NCBI RefSeq assembly: GCF_040605635.1
Contig: NZ_JBEXDG010000007.1
Span: 200,529 to 264,528 of the forward strand
DNA: 64,000 nt
Origin: Dactylosporangium sp040605635
GTDB taxonomy: Bacteria; Actinomycetota; Actinomycetes; Mycobacteriales; Micromonosporaceae
Reading direction: 5' to 3'
Made by a program: the position numbers and the translations under genes. The notes beneath the pieces were generated by a model. It was not told the DNA's origin, made no database searches, and saw nothing but the letters and a program-made list of their open reading frames with translations. Positions 32,521-41,639 of this stretch are shown here, in pieces. Within the stretch, counting starts at the first letter, position 1, and every line of letters starts with the position of its first letter.

Positions 32521-34685
32521 TTCACGGACGCGGCCAGCTTCTCGATCGCGGCGGGGCTGAACGCCTCGCCGGCGAAGACCGCGAGCCGGGCCAGGGGCAG
32601 GCTGCCCATCAGCGTCAGCATCTCCGGGTCGGCGACGGTGTGCGCCATGACGCCCGACTCGCCGCCGCCGGCGGCGAGGGACGCGAACACCTCGCCGAGC
32701 GCCTGGGCGCCCCTCGGGTCGCTGAGCCATTCCGCGATCGTCGACTCGCCCGTCAGCGGGACCCGGACCTCGTCGCCCTCGACGGTGGCGGTGGCGGTGA
32801 CCCGCAGGTCGCGGGAGGAGGCGCCGATCTCGATCTGGTACTCGCCGCCCTCGACGACCCAGCGGGACACGCGGGTGTCCCAGTAGGCGAGGTCGTCACG
32901 GGCGATCGTCAGGTCCACCGCGACGGTCGTGCCGGCGGGGATCGCGACGTTGGCGAACGCCTTGAGCTCCCGGGGCGCGCGGCGGACGGCGGAGCCGGGC
33001 AGGGAAACGTATGCCTGCACGACCTCGCGGCCGTCGCGGTCGCCGGTGTTGGTGACGTCGAGCCGCACCGTCAGGCCCGCTCGGGTTTCGTCGGCGGCCG
33101 CCGGGCCGTAGGCGAAGGTGGTGTACGACAGGCCGTGGCCGAACGGGTACGCGACCTGCTGCCCGCGGGCGTCGAAGCCGCGGTACCCGATGTGGATGCC
33201 CTCGCCGTAGCGGACGTGCCCGTGCTCGCCGGGGAAGTCGAGGTGCGACGGGTGGTCGGCGAGGTGCAGCGGGATCGTCTCGGTGAGCCGGCCCGACGGG
33301 TTGACCCGGCCGAACAGGACATCGGCGAGCGCGCCGCCGCCGGCCTGGCCGAGCAGCCAGCTCTCGACGATCGCGGGCACGGCCGCGTCCCACGGGCCGG
33401 TGCGCAGGACCGCGCCGTTGGACAGCACGACGACGGTGCGCGGGTTGACGGCCGCGACCCGTTCGATGAGCTCGACGTGCGCTGCCGGCAGGTCGATCGA
33501 CTCGCGGTCGGCGCCCTCGGTCTCGCGGTCCGTGCCGGCGAACACGATCGCTGCGGCCGCTTCCCCGGCCAGGGCGACGGCGGCGTCGATGTCGTCGTAC
33601 CCGGGCGCGAACGTGACCGGCCCCGCGGCAAGCTCGGTGATCGCGTCGAGCGCGTTGTCGAGCCTGGTCGGATTGATCTGTGAGCTGCCACCGCCCTGGA
33701 ACCTCGGCGTTCGTGCGTACTCGCCCAGGACCGCGACGCTGGTGCCGGCCGTCAGCGGCAGGCTGTGCCGCTCGTTCTTGAGCACGACGATGGCGCGGCC
33801 GGCGACCTCACGGGCGAGCGCGTGGTGCTCCGCCTCGTCATATGCGGCGCCGGTACGTCCCGCGAGTGCCTTTTCGACGAGCGTGGTGACGCGCTGGACG
33901 GCGGTGTCCAATGTGGACTCCGGGAGGTCTCCGCTGTTCACGGCCTCGACGAGGCGGCGGTCGCCTTCCGGGTCGGGGCCGGGCATGGTGAGGTCGAGTC
34001 CGGCGCGGACCGCCTCGACCCGGTCGGCGACGGCGCCCCAGTCGGACACGACGAGACCCTCGTAGCCCCATTCGCCGCGCAGCACCTCCGTGAGCAGCCA
34101 GTGGTGCTGGGACGCAAGGACCCCGTTGACGCGGTTGTACGAGCACATGACCGTCCACGGCTTCGCCTGCGTGACGACCCGCTGGAACGCGCGCAGGTAG
34201 ATCTCGCGCAGCGTGCGCTCGTCGACGTCGGCGGAGACCCGCATCCGGTCGGTCTCCTGGCTGTTGACGGCGAAGTGCTTCAGCGACGCGCCGACGCCGC
34301 GGCTCTGCAGGCCTTTGACCCATTCGGTGGCGAGGACGCCGGTGAGCAGCGGGTCCTCGGCGAAGTACTCGAAGTTGCGGCCGCCGAGCGGGCTGCGCTT
34401 GAGGTTGATGCCGGGGCCGAGGAGCACCTGGACGTCCATGGCTCGCGCCTCGTCGCCGAGCGCCTCGCCGACCCTCCTGGCGAGCTGCGGGTCCCAGGTC
34501 GAGCCGAGGGCGACGGCGGGCGGGAAGCAGGTGGCGGGTTCACTGTCGAGGAGGCCACCGCCGGGCGCCGCCTTCCTGACGCCGTGCGGGCCGTCGGTCA
34601 GCATGATGTCGGGCACGCCGGTGACGGCGGTGCTGCGCCAGAAGCTGCTGCCGCTGGTGACTGCGGCCTTCTCCTCGAGGTCCAT
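32517..34685 (-). CDS. GH3 beta-glucosidase-type glycoside hydrolase
   Basis: A 722-residue cytosolic enzyme (no signal peptide). TIM-barrel domain with MLTDGPHGVRK, LKHFAVNSQETDRM, and the nucleophile Asp in GLVVSDWGAV; then the alpha/beta sandwich (TDRETEGADRESIDLP) and a fibronectin-III-like C-terminal domain (DVTNTGDRDGREVVQAYVS). It would hydrolyse beta-linked oligosaccharides brought into the cell, for example products of the GH16 enzyme. The ATG at 34685 is the usual GH3 start (MDLEEKAA). Divergent from a TetR gene 94 bp away. Confidence 0.94.
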   Translation of the reverse strand: MDLEEKAAVTSGSSFWRSTAVTGVPDIMLTDGPHGVRKAAPGGGLLDSEPATCFPPAVALGSTWDPQLARRVGEALGDEARAMDVQVLLGPGINLKRSPLGGRNFEYFAEDPLLTGVLATEWVKGLQSRGVGASLKHFAVNSQETDRMRVSADVDERTLREIYLRAFQRVVTQAKPWTVMCSYNRVNGVLASQHHWLLTEVLRGEWGYEGLVVSDWGAVADRVEAVRAGLDLTMPGPDPEGDRRLVEAVNSGDLPESTLDTAVQRVTTLVEKALAGRTGAAYDEAEHHALAREVAGRAIVVLKNERHSLPLTAGTSVAVLGEYARTPRFQGGGSSQINPTRLDNALDAITELAAGPVTFAPGYDDIDAAVALAGEAAAAIVFAGTDRETEGADRESIDLPAAHVELIERVAAVNPRTVVVLSNGAVLRTGPWDAAVPAIVESWLLGQAGGGALADVLFGRVNPSGRLTETIPLHLADHPSHLDFPGEHGHVRYGEGIHIGYRGFDARGQQVAYPFGHGLSYTTFAYGPAAADETRAGLTVRLDVTNTGDRDGREVVQAYVSLPGSAVRRAPRELKAFANVAIPAGTTVAVDLTIARDDLAYWDTRVSRWVVEGGEYQIEIGASSRDLRVTATATVEGDEVRVPLTGESTIAEWLSDPRGAQALGEVFASLAAGGGESGVMAHTVADPEMLTLMGSLPLARLAVFAGEAFSPAAIEKLAASVN

Positions 34686-34779
34686 GGCTGGTCGCCCTTC
34701 ACTACTGAGCACTTGTAAAGTATTAGGTACCAGGTAAGGTAGCGTCACTGACCTCGATGCGACAAGGGGGACGGCCCGG

Positions 34780-35418
34780 ATGGCACGGCACGACCGGACC
34801 CGCCTGCCCGCGGCCGAACGGCGCCGTCAGATCATCACCGCCGCGACGCGGCTCGTTGCGGAGCGGGGGTTCTGGGGCCTGTCGATGCAGGACGTCGCGG
34901 CGGACTGCGGCCTCACGGTGCCGGGGCTGCTGCATCACGTGGGGTCCAAGGACGGCCTGCTGATCGCGATCCTCGAACACCGCGACGCCGAGGACGCCCG
35001 GGCCCTGGCTTCGCTGCTGGGAGCGCCCCCATTGGGGGTGCCGTCGCCCTCGTCGTCGCCGTCGTTGTCGCCCTCGTTGTCGCCCTCGTTATCGTCGCCG
35101 TCGCCGTCGTTGCGGGAGGTTTGCGCGGCGGTGGTGCGGCGGAACGCGTCGCAGCCGGAGATCGTGCGGTTGTTCGCGGTGCTGCAGGCGGAGTCGCTCA
35201 CACCCGACCACCCCGCGCACGCGTACTTCGTCGCCCGGCAGCAGCGGATACTCGACGAGATCACCGCCCTGGCCAAGGCCGCCGGCGGGCCGGCCCCACC
35301 CGAGACGACGGCGCGGCGGGTCATGGCCCTCATGGACGGCGTGCAGCTGCAGTGGCTGCGCTCCCCCGGCTCCGACCTGATTCAGCTGTGGGCTGACACG
35401 GTCGGCGACCTGCCTTAG
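34780..35418 (+). CDS. TetR-family regulator with a Ser/Pro/Leu repeat insert
   Basis: A 212-residue regulator. The HTH covers about residues 15-58 (LSMQDVAADCGLTVPGLLHH), typical of TetR proteins that control glycosidases. The segment at about residues 87-110 is a run of SPS/SPSL repeats encoded by a TCG/CCG-rich microsatellite. Divergent from the GH3 gene, which it probably represses; ACTTGTAAAGT (34711-34721) in between is a weak operator candidate. Its 3' end overlaps the convergent BpsA-like gene by 4 bp. Confidence 0.88.
   Translation: MARHDRTRLPAAERRRQIITAATRLVAERGFWGLSMQDVAADCGLTVPGLLHHVGSKDGLLIAILEHRDAEDARALASLLGAPPLGVPSPSSSPSLSPSLSPSLSSPSPSLREVCAAVVRRNASQPEIVRLFAVLQAESLTPDHPAHAYFVARQQRILDEITALAKAAGGPAPPETTARRVMALMDGVQLQWLRSPGSDLIQLWADTVGDLP
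35037..35116. repeat. Intragenic Ser/Pro/Leu microsatellite
   Basis: Imperfect repeats of TCGCCGTCGTTG / TCGCCCTCGTTG within the TetR gene, all multiples of three, so length changes would stay in frame. Confidence 0.75.
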
Positions 35419-37490
35419 CTCTCGGGCAAGGTCAGCGTTTCGACCAGCTCGGCGATCTCGTGCCGCGGCAGGTCGAGCAGCCTGGCATCGGCCCACGACG
35501 GCCGGATCAGCTCGGCGACCTTGGCTCTGGCCTCGTTCTTCGTCATCCCGTACTGCCGGACGAGCCCCTCACGCAGGACATTGCCGAGCTTCCCGTGCGC
35601 GTGCTGCAGCAACCATCCGACCGCGGTCCGTGACCCGTCCGGCACGGCGGTCGCCTCCACGATCGCCAGTTTCGGCGAGGGGGTGCTGCGCCGGTAACGT
35701 AACGTGTACTTCGAAGCGACAACGGTGCGTAGCGCCGCCTGACTCTTCGCATCGATGAGGTCGGGCGATTTGTTGGGCAGTTGTAAGCTCAGGGAAGAAG
35801 TATTGAGCGCCAGCAGCACCCGCAACAGCCATGGCCCGGGATCGCCGGTGAGGTCGATCTGGTCCGGCACCGACCGCAACGGCGCCGCCAGCAGCTCCGC
35901 GGGCCCGCGCCCGACGGCCTCGCCCTCCAGCGAATGCTCACCGTGGGTGTACATGTTGACCGCCGCCCCGCTCAGCCGCTTCTCCAGCACCTGCCATGTG
36001 CGCGCGGTGGGCCGGCAGACATAGAGGTCGCTCGCGGACCCGACCGCTTGCGCGCCGTGGTAGCGGTTGAAGGACGGCAGGATCGTTTCGACCGCGAGGT
36101 CGAGGTCGAGCACCGCCCGCTGCACCTTCACCCCGAGCGCGGGCGTGAGCGGACTGAACCCGTAGGCCATGACGAGCCGCCCGTTGACCCGGTCCCGCAG
36201 CGCCTGCGCCCCGCGGCCGAGGAAGAGCTGGACACCCTCCGGCGTGTAGGGCGGGTCGGTGAAGACGAGGTCCGCGGACTCGGCGACCACCGGCGGCAGG
36301 CCGAACCGCAGGTCCGCGTGCCAGCACTCGACCGCGTGCCCGCGCTGCGCCGCCCGGGCCGCGATGAACTCGAGCAGCCGCTCGTCGACGTCGACGACCG
36401 TGACCCGCACGTCGGACCGGACGGCGAGGACGGCGAGCGAGGTCAGGTCGTGATCGCCGACGCAGACGAGGTGGGCGCCGGCCAGGTCGTACGTCTCGTC
36501 GAGCCACCTGGCCCGCTTCGCCGCGGTCTGGGCGGTCGCGGAGACGTGGTCGAGCGCCCGGTCGGTGGGGACGTCCGCGATGAGGCGGGTCAGGTCGGCG
36601 ATCAGGTCCGCATCGGAGATGCCCGATGGGCCCGGCCAGCCCGGCTCGCCCGACCCGCTCGCCCAGCCTGGCTCGCCCGCCCGGCCCGACTCGCCTGCCC
36701 AGCCCTCGCCCGCCCGGCCCGGATCGCCCGCCCGGCTCGGCTGGCCCGTCCAGCCCGGCTTGCCCGTCGGGGTCGTCGCGCCCGTGCCCGGTCCGGCCGA
36801 CGGTTCAGCGGGATATTCCGGATTTTCCTGGTTCCCGGTGGCTGATGGCGGCGGGAGAAGGGGCGGCGTGGGCGATGGGGGCGAGGCCGGACGCACCACG
36901 CCGGGCAAGGACAGCGGTTGACCTGCCGTGGTCGGTGATGCTGCATTGCCGCCGGCCGGATCCACCGCTGGGCGGAGGGGGGCGGTGAAGCGGGTGCGGT
37001 ACGCGCCGGGCAGGCGAAGGGTGCCGTTCCGCGCGGTGTGCAGGTCGGGGCCTGCGGCGCGGAGCAGGTGCTCGACCGTCCGGCGAGGGAGGGCGTGCTC
37101 GCGGATCAGGTCGTCGAGGGTGGTCGGGGTTGTCGCCAGGTCGACCAGGGCCAGTCGCAGGCGGCGGCCGCCGATCCCGGCGTCCGCCACGATTCCGACC
37201 ACCGTCTCGATCGGCGTCGCCGCGCCAGTGTCGGCCGTCCCGGCCGCCTCGCCCTCCGCGCCGGAGCCCGCCTCAGCCGAAGGCGTCGCACCGCCGGCGC
37301 CACCGCCGCCACTACCGCCACCGCGGCTACCGCCGCTATCGCCACCACTGCCGCCAGCGCCAGCGCTGCCGGCGGGTGCGGGTGGCGGAACGGATGATGA
37401 CGCCGCAGCGGGGTCTGTGATCTTGTTGGGCGGCTGCCCGGTGGACGGCGGGGGTGGGTCCGAGGGGGCAGGGCCGGCTGGTGGCGTCAT
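35415..37490 (-). CDS. Branched-chain polyamine synthase (BpsA)-like aminopropyltransferase
   Basis: A 691-residue protein whose C-terminal half (about 290-691) matches N4-bis(aminopropyl)spermidine synthase-type enzymes. It has VCVGDHDLTSLAV at the position of the family's GDDD motif and FTDPPYTPEGVQLFLGRG carrying the DPPY motif, then RLVMAYGFSP. The family transfers aminopropyl groups from decarboxylated SAM to spermidine. The N-terminal half differs: a Gly/Ala/Pro-rich disordered start, a winged-helix-like segment (about 90-160) and a repetitive Gly/Trp/Arg linker (about 240-285). GDDD becoming GDHD and the long extension leave the reaction uncertain. Confidence 0.75.
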   Translation of the reverse strand: MTPPAGPAPSDPPPPSTGQPPNKITDPAAASSSVPPPAPAGSAGAGGSGGDSGGSRGGGSGGGGAGGATPSAEAGSGAEGEAAGTADTGAATPIETVVGIVADAGIGGRRLRLALVDLATTPTTLDDLIREHALPRRTVEHLLRAAGPDLHTARNGTLRLPGAYRTRFTAPLRPAVDPAGGNAASPTTAGQPLSLPGVVRPASPPSPTPPLLPPPSATGNQENPEYPAEPSAGPGTGATTPTGKPGWTGQPSRAGDPGRAGEGWAGESGRAGEPGWASGSGEPGWPGPSGISDADLIADLTRLIADVPTDRALDHVSATAQTAAKRARWLDETYDLAGAHLVCVGDHDLTSLAVLAVRSDVRVTVVDVDERLLEFIAARAAQRGHAVECWHADLRFGLPPVVAESADLVFTDPPYTPEGVQLFLGRGAQALRDRVNGRLVMAYGFSPLTPALGVKVQRAVLDLDLAVETILPSFNRYHGAQAVGSASDLYVCRPTARTWQVLEKRLSGAAVNMYTHGEHSLEGEAVGRGPAELLAAPLRSVPDQIDLTGDPGPWLLRVLLALNTSSLSLQLPNKSPDLIDAKSQAALRTVVASKYTLRYRRSTPSPKLAIVEATAVPDGSRTAVGWLLQHAHGKLGNVLREGLVRQYGMTKNEARAKVAELIRPSWADARLLDLPRHEIAELVETLTLPES
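36620..36775. repeat. Intragenic short repeats encoding the Gly/Trp/Arg linker
   Basis: Imperfect tandem copies of a ~15-bp motif like GCCCGGCTCGCCCGC, giving GRAGEPGWA-type repeats on the minus strand in the BpsA-like protein. Confidence 0.65.
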
Positions 37491-37872
37491 CGTCCTTCAC
37501 CTTACGGGGCGCGGCGATCCGACCAAGACCGGCAAAGGTCATCGATGAGTTAAAAGTTAATGACCTGCAGTTATTCAACGACGGGGGCGTGAATTCAGTT
37601 AAACCGTTTCGGCGGTGTTTCACGGGTTGGGAGGCATTGAAGTACAGGGTGGCGGCAAGGGTGCGCAGAGGGTATGAAGTCTTGTCCGGACGATTCCGGC
37701 TGTGTGATCGTCCTGAAATCGCCATGAGTCGATGAAGCTTGCGGTTGGCCGTTCGGCGCGCGCACGCCGGCCGTTGCACCAGAGTCGACTCTCGCGTGTC
37801 TCGATTGGTTCCGGCGCACCCCCGAAACGTTGTACCCCCGGTTCCGTGCGCCGCCCTGGAAAGAAGGCACCC
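37491..37872. other. 382-bp intergenic region between divergent genes
   Basis: Holds an AT-richer stretch (37545-37580, with repeated GTTAA) that may carry the promoter of the BpsA-like gene. An open frame upstream of the protease start (37732-37872) has no RBS and is rejected as coding. No riboswitch or hairpin recognised. Confidence 0.5.
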
Positions 37873-39942
37873 TTGAAGCTGTCCCCACGGTTCGCTACAG
37901 CGGCCGGAGTGCTCGCGGTCGGGCTGGTAACAGCCGGCACCGCCGCAGCCGTGCAAGCCTCGCCCCCGCTGCCGGCGCCCACAGGCGTCGAGGCAGCCAA
38001 CGTCGTCGCGGCCAAGTCAGCCGCGACGTTCGTGTCCCAGCGTCCGAGTGTGCTGCAGCCCAGCACCGACGACGCGTACGTGCAGAAGTCGTTCGTCGCG
38101 TCCGGCAACGCGAAGTACGTCGGCTACGAGCGGACCTACAAGGGTCTGCCCGTCGTCGGTGGTGACTTCGTGGTCGTCACGGACGCGGCGGGCACGGCGA
38201 AGTACACGTCGGTGTCGCAGACGAAGGCGATCGGCAGCCTGTCGACGTCGGCGAAGATCAGCTCCGCCGACGCCGAGGCGGCCGCCCGCAAGCTGCTGAC
38301 GAGCGTCAACGCGGTCGAGGGCACCAGGCTCGTCGTCTACACCCTGGACGGCAGCGCCAAGCTCGCGTACGAGACGACGCTCAACGGCACCGGCGCGGAG
38401 GGCGCGAGCCGCCTCACCGTGCAGGTCGACGCCCTCACCGGCGCCGTGCTCGACAAGACCGAGCGGGTCATGCACGGCACCGGCACCGGTTGGATCGTCG
38501 GTAACGTCACGATCAACACGACCCTGTCGGGCAGCACGTACAGCATGAAGGACCCGACCTACCCGACCATCAGCTGCCAGAACGCCACCGGCAACACGAC
38601 GTTCACGGGCCCTGACGACGTCTGGGGCACCGGTGTCGGCACCGACCGGGAGACCGGCTGCGTCGACGCGCTGTACGCGGCTCAGAAGGAGGCCGCGATG
38701 CTCTCGTCGTGGCTGGGCCGCAACGGGTTCAACGGCAGCGGCGGCGGCTGGCCGATCCGCGTCGGTCTGAACGACCAGAACGCGTACTACGACGGCACCC
38801 AGATCCAGATCGGCAAGAACACCGCCGGCAAGTGGATCAGCTCGCTGGACGTCGTGGGTCACGAGGTCGGTCACGGCATCGACGACACCACCCCGGGTGG
38901 CATCTCGAAGGCCGGCACCCAGGAGTTCGTGGGTGACGTGTTCGGCGCGGCCACCGAGGCGTTCGCCGCCAACCCGAACGACCCGGCCGACTACCAGGTC
39001 GGCGAGGAAGTCAACCTCGTCGGCAGCGGCCCGATCCGCTACATGTACAACCCGTCGCTCGCGGGTGACGACAACTGCTACTCCAGCAGCACGCCGACGC
39101 AGGAGGTCCACGCGGCCGCCGGCCCCGGCAACCACTGGTTCTACCTGCTCGCCGAGGGCACCAACCCGACCAACGGGCAGCCGACCAGCACCACGTGCAA
39201 CGGCTCGACCGGCCTCGTCGGCATCGGCATCCAGAAGGCCACCAAGATCTTCTACAACGCGATGCTGATGAAGACCTCGTCCTCGTCGTACCTGAAGTAC
39301 CGCACCTGGACGCTAACCGCGGCCAAGAACCTGTACCCGAGCAGCTGCGCGGAGTTCAACGCGGTCAAGAACGCGTGGAACGCCGTCAACGTCCCGGCGC
39401 AGTCCGGGGACCCGACGTGCACCGGTGGCACCACCCCGCCGCCCACCACGTCGAACCCGCCGACCTCGAACCCGCCGACCGGCTCGTGCTCCGGCCAGAA
39501 GCTGCTCAACCCGGGCTTCGAGTCGGGCACCGCGTCGTGGACCGGCACCACCGGCTCCATCGGCCAGTGGGCCAGCCAGGGCCAGGCCGCCCGCACGGGC
39601 ACCTACAGCTCGTGGCTGCTCGGGTACGGCTCGACGAAGACCGAGGCGATCCAGCAGTCGGTGACCATCCCGGCCGGGTGCAGCGCCACGCTCACGGCGT
39701 ACATCCACATCGACTCGGCCGAGACGACCACCACCGTGCAGTACGACAAGCTGACCATCACGGCCGGCTCGACCACCCTGGGCACCCTGTCGAACCTGAA
39801 CAAGGCGTCCGGGTACGTGCTGCGCACGTACAACCTGAGCTCGTTCGCCGGTCAGACGGTGGCGATCAAGTTCAGCGGCACGGAGGACTCGTCCCTGCAG
39901 ACGTCGTTCGTCCTCGACGATCTCGCGGTGACGCTGAGCTAG
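37873..39942 (+). CDS. Secreted M4 (thermolysin-type) metalloprotease with C-terminal domain
   Basis: Extracellular zinc endopeptidase of 689 residues. The TTG at 37873 is the likely start: AAGAAGG lies just upstream and it yields a clean signal peptide (MKLSPRFATAAGVLAVGLVT). An FTP/PepSY propeptide (about 35-200) precedes the catalytic domain (about 205-535) with the zinc motif HEVGHGIDD (about 331) and the third ligand Glu in GDVFGAATEAF. A Thr/Pro/Asn linker leads to a jelly-roll-like C-terminal domain starting NPGFESGTASWTG. A strong terminator follows. Confidence 0.93.
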   Translation: MKLSPRFATAAGVLAVGLVTAGTAAAVQASPPLPAPTGVEAANVVAAKSAATFVSQRPSVLQPSTDDAYVQKSFVASGNAKYVGYERTYKGLPVVGGDFVVVTDAAGTAKYTSVSQTKAIGSLSTSAKISSADAEAAARKLLTSVNAVEGTRLVVYTLDGSAKLAYETTLNGTGAEGASRLTVQVDALTGAVLDKTERVMHGTGTGWIVGNVTINTTLSGSTYSMKDPTYPTISCQNATGNTTFTGPDDVWGTGVGTDRETGCVDALYAAQKEAAMLSSWLGRNGFNGSGGGWPIRVGLNDQNAYYDGTQIQIGKNTAGKWISSLDVVGHEVGHGIDDTTPGGISKAGTQEFVGDVFGAATEAFAANPNDPADYQVGEEVNLVGSGPIRYMYNPSLAGDDNCYSSSTPTQEVHAAAGPGNHWFYLLAEGTNPTNGQPTSTTCNGSTGLVGIGIQKATKIFYNAMLMKTSSSSYLKYRTWTLTAAKNLYPSSCAEFNAVKNAWNAVNVPAQSGDPTCTGGTTPPPTTSNPPTSNPPTGSCSGQKLLNPGFESGTASWTGTTGSIGQWASQGQAARTGTYSSWLLGYGSTKTEAIQQSVTIPAGCSATLTAYIHIDSAETTTTVQYDKLTITAGSTTLGTLSNLNKASGYVLRTYNLSSFAGQTVAIKFSGTEDSSLQTSFVLDDLAVTLS

Positions 39943-39958
39943 CGGTATCGGAAAAACA

Positions 39959-39991
39959 GGGGCCCGGGTCGCGCGCCGACCCGGGCCCTTC
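39959..39991 (+). terminator. Intrinsic terminator after the M4 protease
   Basis: Perfect 12-bp stem GGGCCCGGGTCG / CGACCCGGGCCC (39960-39971 with 39977-39988) and a 5-nt loop, 17 bp past the stop. No long T-run, as is common in high-GC actinomycetes. Confidence 0.8.
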
Positions 39992-40079
39992 CATGTGCGA
40001 CCTCGGCCCGGGTCTCCACCCGTAGGTGCCATCGCGTCCCACCGGACGCGATGGCACGGCTGCGACGGGCGCCGCGGGG

Positions 40080-40760
40080 CTACAGGTACGCGAACAGCAT
40101 CGGGTTGCCGGACGCGGCGGCGTGCACGGGGGCGGCGAGCCGCAGCTTCAGTTTCAGGCCGACGAGCCGGTCGTGGGTGTCGGGGTCGGCGGCCGGTGAC
40201 GCGGTCAGGTGGGCGATGCCGTGCCGGCGGAGCCAGCCGAGGACGACCGCGCCCTCGCTGACCGGCCACGGGCGGCGGCCGTGGAACACGTCGTGGACGG
40301 CGACGGCGGCGCCCGGGCGGAGCCGGTCGAAGAGCTCCGTGGTGTACCAGCGGGCGAACCGCGCCGTGTGGGCGGCGTCGACGAGGACGAACCCGGGCTC
40401 GTCGGGGAGCGGGCCGTCGCGGACGTCGCCGCGGGTGAAGGACCACCGGTCCGCGGCCAGGGACGGCGGGACGGACCGGGTCGCGTCGCCGGTGAGGTCG
40501 AACGTGTGCAGCGTGCCCATGTCGTTGTCCCGCAGGGCGCGCAGCAGCCACGTCGTCGACCAGCCCCGCGCCGACCCGATCTCCAGCACCGTGCGGGGGC
40601 GCAGCGCCCGGACCGTCAGGTAGGCGATCTCCGCCTCGACGTCGTCGAGCCTGGGGCGCATCGGGCGCTGCGCGAGGAGCTCCCGCTGCTCGTCGCGGGC
40701 GGTGCGCAGGTCGTCAGCGTAGGTGCGGTACCAGTTGATGACCGTGTCGAGCGGCGGCAT
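40080..40760 (-). CDS. Class I SAM-dependent methyltransferase
   Basis: A 226-residue protein with a methyltransferase Rossmann core: TVLEIGSARGWSTTWLLRAL as motif I, DFxLVDAAH-like FVLVDAAHTARF and VAVHDVFHG further on. It resembles the methyltransferase_24 group acting on small molecules or sugars; substrate unknown. ATG at 40760 with GGAG six bases upstream. The gene begins inside the 3' end of the upstream hydrolase gene (47-bp overlap), so they are probably co-transcribed. Confidence 0.85.
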   Translation of the reverse strand: MPPLDTVINWYRTYADDLRTARDEQRELLAQRPMRPRLDDVEAEIAYLTVRALRPRTVLEIGSARGWSTTWLLRALRDNDMGTLHTFDLTGDATRSVPPSLAADRWSFTRGDVRDGPLPDEPGFVLVDAAHTARFARWYTTELFDRLRPGAAVAVHDVFHGRRPWPVSEGAVVLGWLRRHGIAHLTASPAADPDTHDRLVGLKLKLRLAAPVHAAASGNPMLFAYL

Positions 40761-41535
40761 CGAGGTCTCCGTTCGCGATGGCGGCGAGGGCGTCCAGGGA
40801 GGCGGTGCCGGGCACGAAGTAGCCGTCGTGGCCGGTGACCCCGTCGACGGGCAGCGGCAGCGCCCCGAACGCCGGATCGGTGGGGTGGGTGCCGTGGCCG
40901 GCGCCGAGGATGCGCAGCCCCGGCAGGCGGCGGGTCCAGTCGCCGGCGGCGGTGCCGGCCCACACGCGGGCGGTGGTGCGCAGGTCCGCGGCGCGGTCCA
41001 CGCCCATCCCGGGGCTGCCGAGGACGACGATGTCGGTGACGTGTCCGCCGGTACCGGCGTCGAGGCGCGCGGCGGCACGGCCGATGACGGTGGAGCCGTA
41101 GCTGTGCCCGACGAGCACGATCCGCGGTGCGGGCACGTCCCGCAGGAACCGCAGCAGCGCGGCGGCCCCGGTCGCGGCGACGTCCTCCCGGACCGCGTCG
41201 AGCCGGATCCCCTCGGGCGGGTGGTAGCCGAGCCACGCGATCACCGCGACGTCCGGGCCGGCGGCGGTCGCGAGCTGCGCGGCCTGCCAGGCGGGGGCGC
41301 GGCGCTGGACACCGCCGAGGCCGCGGTCGAAGTTGGCGGCGGTGGTGCCGGCACCGGGCACGAGGACGACGACGGTCGCCGCCGTCGACGGGTCGCCGAC
41401 GACCTCGACCGCGAGACCGTCGGCGGTCCGTACGTCCTGGACGGCCAGGGCAGGCGGCACGGCGGACACCTGCGCCGGGCCGAACACCGACCAGAGGACC
41501 GCGATCAGCGGCAGCGCGAACACCCTGCGGAACAT
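40714..41535 (-). CDS. Exported alpha/beta-hydrolase (DUF1023-like)
   Basis: A 273-residue protein with an N-terminal signal or anchor (FALPLIAVLWSVFGPAQVSA) and an alpha/beta-hydrolase fold: nucleophile elbow VLVGHSYGSTVIG with the Ser, LVPGAGTTAANFDRG as the oxyanion strand, and a C-terminal DGYFVPGTAS His-region. DUF1023-type hydrolases are common in actinomycetes; substrate unknown. It overlaps the methyltransferase start by 47 bp. Confidence 0.85.
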   Translation of the reverse strand: MFRRVFALPLIAVLWSVFGPAQVSAVPPALAVQDVRTADGLAVEVVGDPSTAATVVVLVPGAGTTAANFDRGLGGVQRRAPAWQAAQLATAAGPDVAVIAWLGYHPPEGIRLDAVREDVAATGAAALLRFLRDVPAPRIVLVGHSYGSTVIGRAAARLDAGTGGHVTDIVVLGSPGMGVDRAADLRTTARVWAGTAAGDWTRRLPGLRILGAGHGTHPTDPAFGALPLPVDGVTGHDGYFVPGTASLDALAAIANGDLDAAARHGHQLVPHLR

Positions 41536-41639
41536 GTGGCCGAAGGTAGGTGCGCGGCGGTGCCCGGATCGTCACTCCGTGGGACCATCTGCGGTGTACC
41601 TCTGCGGTACTACGGGTCTTCCCGGACGGTCCCGGGCGC

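Noticed and set aside
34711..34721. ACTTGTAAAGT dyad between GH3 and TetR genes
   Set aside because: Only 4-bp arms; kept as a mention in the TetR entry but not called as a site.
37732..37872. N-terminal extension of the M4 protease frame
   Set aside because: No RBS and it would bury the signal peptide; the TTG at 37873 has AAGAAGG and gives a normal secretion signal.
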